Positions 1 through 12,600 of a stretch of 64,000 nucleotides of DNA are shown here, in pieces. This DNA is from Thysanoteuthis rhombus. Lineage: Eukaryota; Mollusca; Cephalopoda; Oegopsida; Thysanoteuthidae. The DNA lies in assembly GCA_963457665.1 (NCBI GenBank), contig OY735207.1, positions 37,876,816 to 37,940,815 on the forward strand, read 5' to 3'. A model generated the notes under the pieces. That model was not told the DNA's origin. It ran no database searches and saw only the letters and a list, made by a program, of their open reading frames with translations. Each line of letters begins with the position of its first letter. Positions within the stretch are counted from its first letter, which is position 1. The position numbers were made by a program, and so were the translations under genes.

Positions 1-190
1 CTAGAGTTAGCACACACCATTTACAAGAACTATTAATAAAGGAGTTGAAAAGAGACGCATAGTTTTGGAATAATATTGTTTGGAGAAATGAATTTATTTA
101 GATTACTTTTTAGATTTTAATGAAGCTAGAAAATTTGACCTTAGCTCAGCCAGGCTTGTTATCTTTTTGATTCAGTGTTGTTTTTTTTTC
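1..190 (+). repeat. Dispersed repeat shared with 16005-16245, copy 1
   Basis: It starts 'ctagagttagcacacacc', then 'tacaagaactattaataaag' and 'gttttggaataatattgttt', then 'ggagaaatgaattt', ending near 'ccaggcttgtt'. It is cut by the window edge, so its true start is unknown. Confidence 0.6.
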
Positions 191-3100
191 TTTTTAACTT
201 TAAGTGTTTCATATTCATGTAAGATGCCTGTTGCCTGTTGATATGACATCGGTTATCTCTCAAAAAGAACATCTGTTGGACTGTTCTCAACCGGTCCAGA
301 CTGATAGTATAAATGCAGACGGTCTTCAGCATTAAATCATTATGCAAGAAGCATTTTACAGTTCTAATTAACAAAACAACTCATTAATTTTTATTGTAAT
401 TTTTGCAGTAATTTAAATTTATATTAACATATCCAGCTTATCATCTTTAGGGTTTTTTTGCATAAATTTTGATAAGATCTAATGATGTGTTGCTCACCCC
501 CCCCTCTCAACCCCCCCAAAATAAACAAACAAATAAACAAACCAAACAACTATGACTAGATGCAATCAATTGAATATTGAATTTGATGATAATGTGTGTA
601 TTTCCATGGTGGAGGATGGAGTGGTGTAATGGTTATGTCAGAGAAAATGGAATCAGTGAGTTCAAAAATTGGAGTAAAATCCACTCCTTCCCCCAAGATA
701 TATCAGTCTGATCTGAATGGGCTTCCATTTTGTAAGTATCAGGTGCTTGAAGTGAAGACCCCCGTATTCATCAAGTTCTGATTTATCATTGTGTATAATT
801 ACTGATGTTAATAATCCTCTGTTAATAAGGACAATGCTGCTGCAAATGCTCCATAGTAAATGAAGGTAAAAATATAGATGTGTGATCATTCTAAGAACTA
901 ATCCTGTAAGGGCATTAGTTTTGGAACATTGCCATTTATTGATTGCTTTGTTACTGAACACAAATAGAGTTTTCATTAGATTACTGTTTCAATTATTAGC
1001 TCATTGTAAGATGAAATTGAAATTCACAATATTTTGATCAGCCACTTTTTTGATTTAATGCTACATCTTCAGAGAGTGAAATATAAACTGTGCCTCAGAA
1101 TGAACTTACTGTGTGAATTATACCCAAATGCTGATCTCCTGATTCTACAATCACTGAGCAACAGGCACTCTTCGCCACCTTTTCCAATAACTTTCACGCT
1201 GATTTCCTGTTCTTAAGAAATGATTACTATTTTTGAACATTATTGGGTTGCTACGATTAAAAAGCAGCAACTTGTCATGAAAATATATTGAAAAGCATCA
1301 GCATTATATTTTAAAGAAGAAATGGTGTATGCTAATGTTTTTGTGGAGAAGTTCATTTTTATTTATTGATTTTAATGTTTGCAACTAGAGGAAAGTTTAG
1401 TCGAGTTGATTTTTCCAGTAGAGGTAAAACTTTAAGGTCTATACATTATGTGAAACTTATATTTATTTGACTTTTCAAGATTAGGTTTATAGATTGCTGC
1501 ATGCTGGATGGGTGCTGTGGGGGTTGAAGCGCCAGAGATGCGGGTGAGAGAGAAATGCTGTTCTGCTGCCAAGAAGTCTGGAAAGAAGATAAATGGATAT
1601 TGAAACTAGAAATGAAGATGGGGAATTTTCAAGGGGATGGTTGAGAAATCAAACAAACATTGGATCAGCTATTGTTGCTATTAGTATTATTCTGTTGAGA
1701 GGGAATCTCAGATGCATGTTGCTCATAACCCGAGAAAGTTGATTTATAAAATGTTAATAGTATTATCATATTGACTAAGTTTAATTTGGCACTGCCCGAA
1801 GCCAAATAGAAGGAATGAAGATAGGAAAATTGTGCTTTGACAATGTTCCAAGTGGGGATGGGGGGGCTGCCTGCCTTGAAAATTAGTATTTGAAAATCTG
1901 GTGTTTTAGCTGGTTCCTAACACCAATCATTGGTACGATTGGCAAATATACTATTATTTAACCCAGTCCATAAAATGTTATTGTATCATTATAAAATGTA
2001 CATATGATGGGTTCATACAAAATGGTATGCAGTGTAGTTTTTTGTGAGATTTTCAAATGAGTTGTTGTTCAGTGTTTTTTTTTTTTGTCTTTTTCCCTCT
2101 CTTCTTTATTTTATTTTTCTGCAATATTTCAGTTGGTCTTCTCTCTGACTTTCTGGTAATATTTCTCTGGCGCAAAGTATGATTGTCTGGTCTAATTCTG
2201 CTTGTAATACAATCTCTAGCTTATTATCATTTGTATTGTTATGGTGATTTTTTTTTTCTATTCTAGTGATTCATTGAATTTGATTGTTACAGGATTGATT
2301 ACTTTGTCAATATCACTCTTTTTCACCTAAAGAAGGCCAGAGAATGAACCAATTGGAATGGCCCATGGTATAATTTTGAACAAAGTAATGCTAATACTCA
2401 GTGTTTATCTTTATTGAGTTAGGAATTTGGTTGAATCCTGTGCTTTTGGTTTGATGAGGTATTTGAATTATTAAAGGTTTCAGTTTTGTAAGCTTTGTTC
2501 AATTTAATCTGGTAAACCAAAGTTTTCAGAATCGCTGGAAGAAGGCAGGCAATAGCTGCTTGTAATATCCCTACTACAGCTGCTGCTGATGTGTCAATTT
2601 CGTTTTTACCCAATTTTATTGCCGTATTGTTTTAGAATTATCAAAAATCAGAAAATATAAAGAGTCGTAAAAAAATAATAGAAAAATGGATTTTGTTTGA
2701 GGTACCTATTTTTTGATTTCAATAAATACATTAATTCTAGAATATAAAATTGTATGATTTAATCACATATATATAATACAGCTTTTTTTTTGTACTTTTA
2801 CTATACTAATAATGTATTCAAAGACTAGAAATTTGCATCTTTTTGTAGACTTTTGAAAGAGTAGGAATAATATGAACAGATGGTGTATGCTGGTCAGCCC
2901 ACGTGACTTGCTGTTGGGGTAACTGGGTATCTTCTTATTCACTGTTCGGCCATCGTATAGTGTCTGTTGCCTAGCAATAAATGATGAAGAATATTTGGAT
3001 GTGTTAGTGAGGCCAGTCGAGTAAAGAAGTCTGATCATAGCAGAATCAAATGACAATCAGTAGAGCTTTGGAAATGAGAGAGAGAAAACAATTGATCAAT

Positions 3101-3299
3101 TGGATATCCTAATTGTATGTTCAATTACTTGCGATTTGTTGATATTAACCTCGCTTGGATATTGTGGATTTTATAAGTATATGAATTTACTGACTTCTTT
3201 TGGAATAGGAAGAATATTTTGCAGGTTGTAAAAATCAGTATTCAAAGTACTGGCTTTTACTTGTCAATTGTTCAACTGTCAACAAAGGTTTCTTAAGTT
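191..3299. other. Intron or intergenic DNA, no gene recognised
   Basis: AT-rich unique-looking sequence with a short C-run near 497-505. Open frames here are short and have no recognisable content. Confidence 0.5.
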
Positions 3300-3690
3300 T
3301 AAGGTTATACTTCCTGGATTGCTATGTATGTACTTGTTACATATACAGTCTAAACAAATGGAGCTAGAGGGCTTGAAATGCCAACATTTACTCCTTATTT
3401 TGTCCAGAAAAAATGTCTTTTTCTGTTTTTCGAAGATTCCCCTCCAAAATAAGGTTTCTGTGTGGGTGTTCAATTTGCAATGTAAGCTTATGCTAACTTG
3501 GTCCCTCAGTTTGTACCCGGCAGCATTCATTCTTGTTTTATGAAAATTCAGACATTTTTAGTGATCACTGCCCAACAAAAGTCTTTGATCACCCCTTTTG
3601 CCAGAAGATATTGGTCATTTGACAGTATCTATTGTGTGACTGATCAGATTGTTTTTTTTCTTTGTCAAATGAATACCTAATTGATGGACA
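3300..3690 (+). repeat. Dispersed repeat family, copy 1
   Basis: It shares order and sequence with the inverted copy at 23490-23890: a 'ctatgtatgta...cttgttacatata' head, a central block and a 'tttgacagtatctattgtgt' end. Read on the minus strand, 3279-3530 is open and gives A-A-G-Y-K-L-R-D-Q-V-S-I-S-L-H and F-F-L-D-K-I-R-S-K-C. No known family was recognised. Confidence 0.65.
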
Positions 3691-4454
3691 TCTGTGTGAT
3701 CAAACCTCTTCTGTTATTAGAATCACAGGGGGTTGGTGTCTGCATCTGCAGTCAGCTGACCACTATTCTATAATGGAATTGGTAACTCTGATTATGGATT
3801 TTTGACTGATTCAACTGCAGCTTGTGACTTACTTGAAAGCTAAGCCAGAACCTGCAGACCTTGTAATCATTTTTACACGTATGTATTGATTCATCTATTC
3901 AGATGGTAAAGAATGTTTAATGCAGTTGAAATTTTTTTTTTTTTAATGGCATTAAAAGTTGGTTGTCACAATTTTAATTAGTACTAATGCATTTGTACAC
4001 ATTCAACCTTCAATTCTACCTGACCATTGTGTTGCAGTCAGTGTGTGCTGCAAGATCATTACTTGTAAGAGTAGCTCAAGTGGTAGAGAGGACAGTTCAA
4101 TCTCATTTTATATCATTTGTTGTTTGAATTGAAGTTCAAGAAGAAAAACGTGGATTTTAACCTGTCGACACAGTAGTAAAGATGTCTAATTGTTGGTTAG
4201 TTCTTTCCACTCTTCTTAAATAAATAGTCAATGACATCAAACTATCATAATCCCTTATTTGCTTATTGTTAAATGCATTGTTGAAACAGGAGCTGTCAAC
4301 ACTTCGAAATAATCCATTGTGTAACCCACGTAGATATTAATGTGTCTCCCAATTTATTCTCATATTCATCGAATATTTCTCTTCCTTTCATGAATTCTCA
4401 TTTTTGCTATCTTGCCCAGAGCATCCTGCTTCAATTGGTATTTATTGGATTAGA

Positions 4455-4890
4455 CTAGGAGTTGGCAAACTTTTTTGGTGATGGGCCGGACTTGAAATGT
4501 TTTTCATGTCTTGCAGGCCAAAGCTGATAGAGAATATAATGATCATTCAAACTTATTTTCAATTATTTTAATGTCTCTTTTTCATTATTGTAGTATTTAC
4601 CTACACAAACTCCAATGTACAATCAATCAATGAGAACTATAAAATTCTTCTTAGGGGGCAAAATATTTTCAATTGTGATTCAAATGTTGTGTATATTAAT
4701 AAAACAGCTATGAAATATTGATTTGTTTAAGATTACTGCAAAAGTGAGACTTCAGCTGTATTGTTTACTAACTTAAGACTGATGAAGGGAACTAAGGATT
4801 TTTGTATTCAACGAAGTTGGTAGGCCAGATGAAATGATGCTGCCGGCTAGATTTGGCCTAGACCAACTTTGGCTCGAGGTTTGATTTCTA
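4455..4890. mobile_element. hAT-like non-autonomous element
   Basis: The left end reads 'aggagttggcaaactttttt' then 'ggtgatgggccggac'. The right end, reverse complemented, reads 'gagccaaagttggtctaggc' then 'aaatctagccggc'. The 'gttggcaaac...gggccgga' terminus is typical of hAT-derived MITEs in many animals. The interior is AT-rich and noncoding. The 8-bp target duplication could not be established. Confidence 0.55.
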
Positions 4891-5044
4891 GAGCATTTTA
4901 TGAAGACTTGATGAACATAGAATCTCAGAACCTAATAAGCAGATCTCAAAATTCTATTAAAAATGTCATCTAAAATAAACTCTATCTCTTTTTCTTTTTC
5001 TAATCTTTCTCTCTCTGTCTCTATTATTTCCTCTCACTTTCTTC

Positions 5045-5230
5045 CTGTCTGTCTCTCTCTCTGTCTGTCTCTCTCTCTGTGTCTGTCTCTCTCTGTGTCT
5101 TCCTTCCTCTCTCTGTGTCTTCCTCTCTCTGTGTCCTCCTCTCTCTCTGTCCTCCTCTCTCTCTGTCTTCCTCTCTCTCTGCTCTTCTATCTCTCTGCTC
5201 TTCTATCTCTCTGCTCTTCTATCTCTCTTC
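5045..5230 (+). repeat. Pyrimidine-strand microsatellite/minisatellite
   Basis: CT-rich tract grading from (CTCTGTCT)n through 'ctctctgtcttcctctct' units to three copies of 'tctctctgctcttctatc'. Overlapping open frames here are composition artefacts. Confidence 0.9.
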
Positions 5231-6537
5231 AAAAGATTATTTCTATAGTAAAAAAACAATATAGAATAACTTGAATAAAAGTCCTTCAAAGCATATCCTA
5301 ACTGATTCTCAGTTGATCCCACTTGTTGAATAGTGCCAGTTGGGATAAGGATATAACTCAGTTTGATATTGAATCTTTGATCTATCATATGATTAATATA
5401 AAACCGACCAAAAGTTGGTGTTTGCCATCTCAGAAGCTTCACTCATTTTATGTTGTTGAGACTTGGTTGAAAAACATTTTGCCTGATTAGAATTTGGGTT
5501 CCCTTCTAACCTTGCATTTGGCGTTTTTAACTTCCAAGTGCAAGAAATGTTCAGAATAATTCACTGAATAAAACTTGAATAATTAATTGCTTGCTGCTGC
5601 CCATACAGCTCAGTGATGAAGACTTAGGACAGGAAAATGAAGTTTTTGACTCCTTCATGTTGCTTCTAAAATAGACCTCTAAAAAGTCGTGAATTTGACT
5701 GTGTGCTTATTCTACGATTTGTGCAAGGAACTATTAGCTGCTAAAAATATACACGTGTTATAAAATCACAAGTTGATGTAAAAAAAAAAATCCTAATGTT
5801 CACAAAATAGATTTTCACAACTTGCACAATCATTTGAACTTGCCATATTGAATATCTCTTTATCGATTTTGGAGACTGAAGACTAAAACTTTGAAAAAGA
5901 GCAATAAAGCCCTCCTTCCAAGTTGTCAGTCTTGTATTTGCAAAACTTATGATACCTCTGTTGTTAAAGTAACTCATATTGATTTTGGCTTATTTGTTTA
6001 TTCTTTAGATATTGAGGGCATATGGGGAGGGAGCACATCTTTTATCTCATAGTTGTAGGACAACAATGTTTTTTACTCTCAGAGTATAAGGTTTAGTGGA
6101 CTATGAAAAATTCAAGTTTTTAGAATTTGATTCATGAGCCAGAGTTTTATTGTAGCTGATTGTGTCAATGATTACCTTAGTCACAGACTATCAAAAATTT
6201 AAGTATATGTTCTCCTTCTCTTCCCAAATGATGCATCAAAGCCAGAACCAATGATTCAAGGTATACCTAAAATGTGCAGGATTGAGTTTGAAAAACATTT
6301 TTAGGCTTTTTTGGTGGGGGGATTCTATTTACTACATGATTCTAATGCTCAACTGGATCCCCAATAAATGTTTCCAGTGGAAAACATTGTGATATCATAT
6401 TAGAACATTTATTCTGTCCACATTTATTCTTTGAAAAATTTTTTCACATGACTTCATATTATAATGACAAAGTTTTTCATAATTTTTTTGATGTTAATCG
6501 TTTGGAGTTAAGGAAAGAGAGAACTTTATTTTGACTT

Positions 6538-7345
6538 TCAGAGGTCAAAATCAAGGGGAAGATTTATTTTCACTTTTGAGGGTTGAAAACTGAGTGGAAT
6601 TTGTTTTTCATTTGTAAGGACCATGATCAAGGATGGAATTTTTTTTCCACTTTCAAGGCTCAAAATCAGCAGGAAAGTTCAATTTCAAGGGTTAAAATTG
6701 AGGGAGTATCATTTAAATTTTACTTTTATGTATCTAAATCGATGGGGGGGGGCTCTTTTTTTTTTTTCAATTTTAGGGGTTAAAATAGGGGTAAGGGGAA
6801 CTATTTTTCTCCTCAGGGTCAAAATAGAGGGTGAATTTTCTTACACTTTTTGAGATCAAATATTGAGGAAGAACCTTCTTGTTGATTTTAGTAGTCAAAA
6901 AGGGGTTGGGAAACTTTTTTTTTTTCCCCCTCCAGGGAACATTTTATTCATTATAAGAGTCATCACAACTTTATTTTGATCCCTAGAAGTGAAAAAGAAA
7001 GGAAGAATTTTTATTTTTCATTTTTTATTATCAAAATTGAGAGGAAAATATTTTCCACTTTTAAGATTCAAAATCTTTTTTTTCTCCTCTAGGAATTAAA
7101 ATTTTTCTGGGAAGTTTTTTTGTTTTCATGTTTAGGGGTCAAAATAGGGATGGGCCACTTTTTTCCTCCATCAAGGGTCAAAATCAAGAGTGAATTTCTC
7201 TCTTTTTTAGGGATCAAAATCAGGGTGGACAAATTTTTTCTCTTTCTTTTAAGAGTCACAAAAGAGGGAGGAATGTTTTTTCACTTATTAGTGTCAAAAG
7301 TAAGGGTGAACTTCTCCCTGGGATCAAAAGAGAGTGGGAGTTACA
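6538..7345 (+). repeat. Degenerate 38-40 bp minisatellite array A
   Basis: About 20 diverged units each combine a G-rich part around GGGTCAAAATCAAGGGG with a T-run of 6-11 bases. Phase is kept over ~0.8 kb despite much substitution. Short open frames inside are only products of the periodic composition. At its right end it meets a C-run and a 'ctcggcaacgccaggtataa' motif. Confidence 0.8.
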
Positions 7346-7415
7346 TTTGCAGCCCCCCCCCCCTCGGCAACGCCAGGTATAATTGCTAGTCATATATAAA
7401 ATAAAAGCTGTTTTT

Positions 7416-7712
7416 GTCACACTTATAGTATCAGTAGCAACCTCTCCCTTGCTACCCCTTAATAAAACTACCTTTCATGCCTCACTTCTCCCTATGTACC
7501 CTCTTATTGAACTACTTTTTTCTCTCCTCTCTTCTCCTTTCCACCCCTCTCATTAAACTACCTTTCTTCTCTCCCTTCTCCTTTCCTTAACTCTAATTAA
7601 ATCTCTCTCTTCTTCCCTGTCCCTCCCTACGCTCTCATTGAACAACTTAACTCCTTTCTCCTTTCTCCCTGTGCCTGTCACACTTGTAGTATCAGTAGCA
7701 GTCATCGGCTGA
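7416..7712 (+). repeat. 44 bp pyrimidine-rich array bracketed by direct repeats, locus 1
   Basis: Five units of about 44 bp each have a 'taccctcttattgaactac' core followed by CT-rich sequence. The array is flanked on both sides by 'tcacacttRtagtatcagta' (R = a or g), once near 7417 and once near 7678. The distal copy continues 'gcagtcatcggctga'. Flank and array recur at 18090 and 30058. Confidence 0.75.
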
Positions 7713-9982
7713 GTTTTCTGTTTTACACTTATGATAACCATCTGCAAAGCGATGGGTCATTGACTAGTTTGAAGTTAAATCACATCATTCTCAGAATATA
7801 ATTGTTGACAACAAATATTAATTGAATATTGATTACACACAAGCCTGATTTTTTTTAAAGAATTTCCTCATCTTTTATGCTTTGAAACCGATTGATTGAC
7901 AATGTTTTTGCAAGCTCTATAATAGTTAACTAACAATAATGTTTGATGATATTGTTAGCTAACTTTTTTTTATTGTAATATTTATCTATGTGAGCAGAAA
8001 TGTGTGTGATGCTATATGATCCTTTAGATATTGATTTCATGTATCCTACAAGCATTGAATATCAGTTCTTGTGCATTTTTCCTGAGTGGTAAGCACAATC
8101 TCAGGAACCATTTTGTTACAGCTTGGTTTTGCTTTAAGCAGTTTATCAAGAGCAAAAATGAAAGGAGTCATTAACCCATTTAAAACTCTTCAGGAGATCC
8201 AGAGATACAATGCAGACGGAAGTTGTGATATATTTAGCCATCTTTTGATGAACTGAGAAAGTCTTTTATATGTATATATTTTGGTTTGGTTACCTGCTAA
8301 TATCAAAGCTTAACTGGATTTCTGGATCATCTTATATAGAGGACCTTGTCACTTCCTTTGTCAGTTGGTTTTCTGTCATACTAGAGCAAACAGAGAGGAT
8401 GGGAGTACTACAAACACGCAGACACAAAATTGGTTGTTGCTGGTAAATCAGGCTCATGTCTGTATTTGCGAGAAGTAGGCAGACAAGTGCTGCTGGTAAT
8501 GTCTTATTTTCGTCTTTTACCCAATTTTGTTGCCTTATTGTTATAAAATTATCAAAAAAACAAATTATTAAGAGTTGTAGAAAATGATGGAAAAGTACTT
8601 TTCTTTTGAGGTATACGCTTTTTTGTTTACTATGAAGGCATTTATTTTAAAATGTATATTTACATAATTTATCCATTCGTAAATAGCAGCCCCATCATTT
8701 CTATAGGTTTTATGCTATTCAATAACGTATTCTGGAAAATTTTGTTTCGCCAGAATTGAAAAGGAAGAAACAAAACTCACTGCAAAAATTTACATCATCT
8801 GTAAGATATAAGTTTTGTGTAGTATTTATATGAACATGGGTGTGCCTAAGAGGATATAAATGCATTTTCAGCATAGAAAAGTAGCTTCGTTATCCAGAGC
8901 TCCAAGGAATTGCTCAGAGAAATATATTTATCTGCCATACCATTTGATTAGAGTCGGATCATTTCGAATCAGTTTCGTCTTGATCAAAGGGAAAATATCC
9001 TGGCAAGTCAAGCTAGTTGCATGCAAATGCTATTAAAATAGCCTCTTAAAACATGGATGCTCAATATGTCATCTATTTTTTATTTTATTTCAAGCATTGG
9101 TTAAAAAAAAAGAATAATCTAATACTTTAATGTCACATTTCTCAAAATATGTGTCGATTTCGTATTCAAATCTCATTGAAAATCAAGCTCCATCCTAAAA
9201 ACGTATGAGGACCGTGGTTTTCAAGAAACTACTGCTAAAAACGTTTTCCGATACCTATTGAGTATGTATGTAGAATTTGTTTGGGCTGTGCCCATATTTG
9301 GGTCTTTTCTATAGCGTTACAACGCATATTGTGTTACCTTCCACTTATATATTTATAACTGTAGTTAGTACCTGCTAACTCAGAAAGTAATTCTACTTTT
9401 CATAATAAATAATTCCAACTTCATAGTTAGTTTTCTGACAGCAATCAAGAAGTCACTTAATGGCTGAATGGGAATATTAAGCAAATAAAATGTTTAGCAC
9501 CTGCCAGCTCAGAAAATAATTTTAATTCTTGTTATAAATTAATCATTTTAATTATTTCCATTGAACTTGGATGAGAATTTCAATTTTTGTAGTTCAATAA
9601 ATAGTTCTAATTTTATAGTTCATTTCTGGTGGTCTTTGTGTGGATTTGTTGTGTGCGGATTTATCCTTATGTGGATTAGTTGTGATTAGAATAGATGGCA
9701 TGGGTTTGTATTACAGAGAAATGCTGTTGAACCGTTTATATATATATATTGTATCCTTGTGCATATATACGTTTATAGGTGTGCTCATATATACAACTTG
9801 GTTTAATCCCAGACCACATGGTAGGGAGGGAGATTGTGTTCTTCCCAACCTTTCAAGTAGGTAGGAACAGCTTGCTTTGAGAATCAAACCCTTGCTTTTT
9901 CTATGCATGAACATCAACCACTTCTGCTCAAAGTAAATTTACAACCAGCTCACCTAAAAAATTGGCCCTTGTGTGGGTGTAG

Positions 9983-10056
<74 letters not shown>

Positions 10057-12369
10057 TTATATATATATATGTATATATGCTGGTATTTACATATTTTAAG
10101 TATAAACTTGTTTTTTCACCCATGTTTGGTCTAGAATAGATCCAGAATAGAATTTCAATTGAACAGAAATTAGCCGCATTGTTTTCCAGAATTCACTTGG
10201 CTTGAAGTGAGGAAAATTATAACCAGTTATATTAAAACAACAAATCTGTTGTCATTGTTTATCATTTGTATATAGTGATCTATTCAAATTAGTTTTCTTA
10301 TCATTATTGTTACAGCATTTTGGCTGTTTTACCACCTCCTAATCATTCTACAGGTTGTGCAAGACGTCACATACTCTGGTTCAGTGAAAGAGGTAGATCA
10401 ATGACGTTTGGTTTGTGGCTCAGTTTCAGCCACTGGATCATCTTTCGGGACAATAATAATAGATTAAAATGTTGCTTAAGCATGTATAGTGACCTGTGGT
10501 CATGAGTTCAATCCCTGAACCTGTACCATTATGATACCACATCAGCACCTGGAGCATTACCACTTGCCTATATGCATGTGCAGTATCGAATGAGAAATTT
10601 GTTGTGATTCAAATGGATCATTGAGAATAGAAACAGCATGAACAAGGGGTAACATAGATTCAAAGATGATTGAGTTGGGAAACAAACATCTGACATCTGT
10701 CAAAGTTGGTACTTGAAACTGCCTGGTTGTTAAATGTGAAGCCAGGATTTTTGGCGATGGCAATGATACAGACACTAATACACACTGGCAGGGTCAAGTG
10801 TCTTGATCCATTCCTCCCCAGACTAAAATATTCTTTTCTGGGAAAATCCAATCATTGGGTGTTTATGTCACCTTGCCCAGATACACTCTCATATAAGAAC
10901 ATAATGCACGTACATACCAATGTGGCCAGTTGTCTAGTAATCTCTGTGCATATATGCACAAGCACAGAGAATTCTCAGATTATAGTAAGAATGAAAGAAG
11001 GCTAAAATAGAAGTCGGTTAGATGATTAACAAATGATTTTAGGGAAAAAATCCCAATCTTTTCATCAATCCTTTCATTAGATAAATGCATATCATCAGTT
11101 TAGGATTTGCATTTGTTTGAATCATCTTTGATGATCTACTTATTATTTCAAGTGTACTTCTTGAGAATAATTTTGGTGTGTTAGTATGTACACATGTTTT
11201 GAGTGCCTGATTTTCACAGGTAGAATTACAGAAAAGTGGAAATACTGAATTAGAACTAAAGATAGCAATTCATGAAAGTAATCCAACAATATGAATATCT
11301 ATATCTTTTATATAACTCTCTTAATATACACATTAGGCAGCCTTTAACCTAAATATCAAGTCATTTCCTATTCATAGAATTCATTCAGTAAGTAAATGCT
11401 TATTCCTCGAATTTATGATGAAGAATTATAATTAGCACTTGATTAATCTGGAGTTATCTCCCTTGCTTGGAAATTCTTTTATCAATTTATACTTCAATAA
11501 ATTGTTTACTTGAAAACTGTTGGGCCAATTGGACTGAAAATTGCTTCGTTCTTTCTGAATTGGATCATTGTAATGCTTTTGCACAAGCAAAAATCGTGCC
11601 ATTTTTGCAGTGTTATGGTAGAAATTTGGTTATTCAGAAGTTTTGAAATAGACAACATAAGGTAGTAGGGAGGAAAAACCTGGTGTAGGATAGATCTCTG
11701 AACTTTGTTTTGAGAAAAAAAAAAAATTGAAACAAAAGAAACCTGCTACGTTGTATCTTCTGTCTGGTATTCCAAATATCTCCAGCTGAATTTACAGTAA
11801 CTCCAACTTTCATTTTTGCATATCTATCAACAATCTTTTTTCAGGCATATCTTTTCCATTCCAAATTCACCCCCACTTTTGATTCTTTCTGTACCTTGTA
11901 CTCATGTCCTTCCAAAGACATGAGCCCTCCACTGTCTGTCTTTAAACTGCTAGCATGGCCTGTGTTCTTGTTCTTTCCGTGGTCTTTCACATGGTCTCTC
12001 TTGTCCAATGGTGGATGATAGGGTTAAATGGCGCACAGATCGGTCATCACTGTTTGTGAAAAAATATGCCCTTTTACAGTTTGTTATAGTAGATCTCTAC
12101 TCTCACTAAGTGTGCTATTTCAAACTGAAAGGACTTACTGATTTAGTATCTTGGTTATCAAATATTCCGATGACCATCATGAATCTATTTTTTCGTTCAC
12201 AGAATTATTACTTGTAAATGAATAACTTTATTCAATATTAACTGGAAAACATTATTATGTATAAGCATTTATCTTTTTAAAGTATTCATTTTTTGGTTCT
12301 AATTTCCCTTTGAAACGAACTCGTGTATATAATTGATGAATAGATGCCAAATTATTTTGCTACTAATAG
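7713..12369. other. No gene recognised; scattered SINE-like and microsatellite sequence
   Basis: Apart from the AT/GT microsatellite at 9985 I see possible polymerase III B-box-like remnants near 9880 and 10503 ('gagttcaatccctg'), and otherwise AT-rich sequence. Confidence 0.45.
9985..10080 (+). repeat. (AT)n-(GT)n compound microsatellite
   Basis: About 30 bases of AT are followed directly by about 38 bases of GT and a further short AT tract. Confidence 0.95.
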
Positions 12370-12600
12370 GATTTGAACTCACCAGCTGGACCATATTATT
12401 CAATGATACCAGTCAACAATGCAGTGAAAGCTTTGGGTTCAAATCCCACTGGTGCATCATTGGCATTTATCCACATATTTAATCTATAGCTGTGTTTCCT
12501 AACTCTATTCACTACGTAGCCCACCTGGGTGTTGGTGTGCCATGCCATGGCCCCATTGGGATTATAGCCAGTAAATTTTTGAAACAAAAAAAATATCAAT
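12370..12600. repeat. tRNA-like SINE fragment(s)
   Basis: 'gggttcaaatcccactgg' near 12436 is a perfect polymerase III B-box (GGTTCAAATCC) in a T-arm context. 'ggatttgaactcacc' near 12368 is a second, inverted one. No complete tRNA fold was found around either, so these are SINE remnants rather than a tRNA gene. Confidence 0.45.

Noticed and set aside
4963-5274. 103-codon open frame of alternating S, L and C
   Set aside because: It is a translation of the CT-rich simple repeat.
12425-12450. tRNA gene suggested by GGTTCAAATCC
   Set aside because: No matching acceptor, D-arm or anticodon stem could be found. It is better explained as a SINE remnant.
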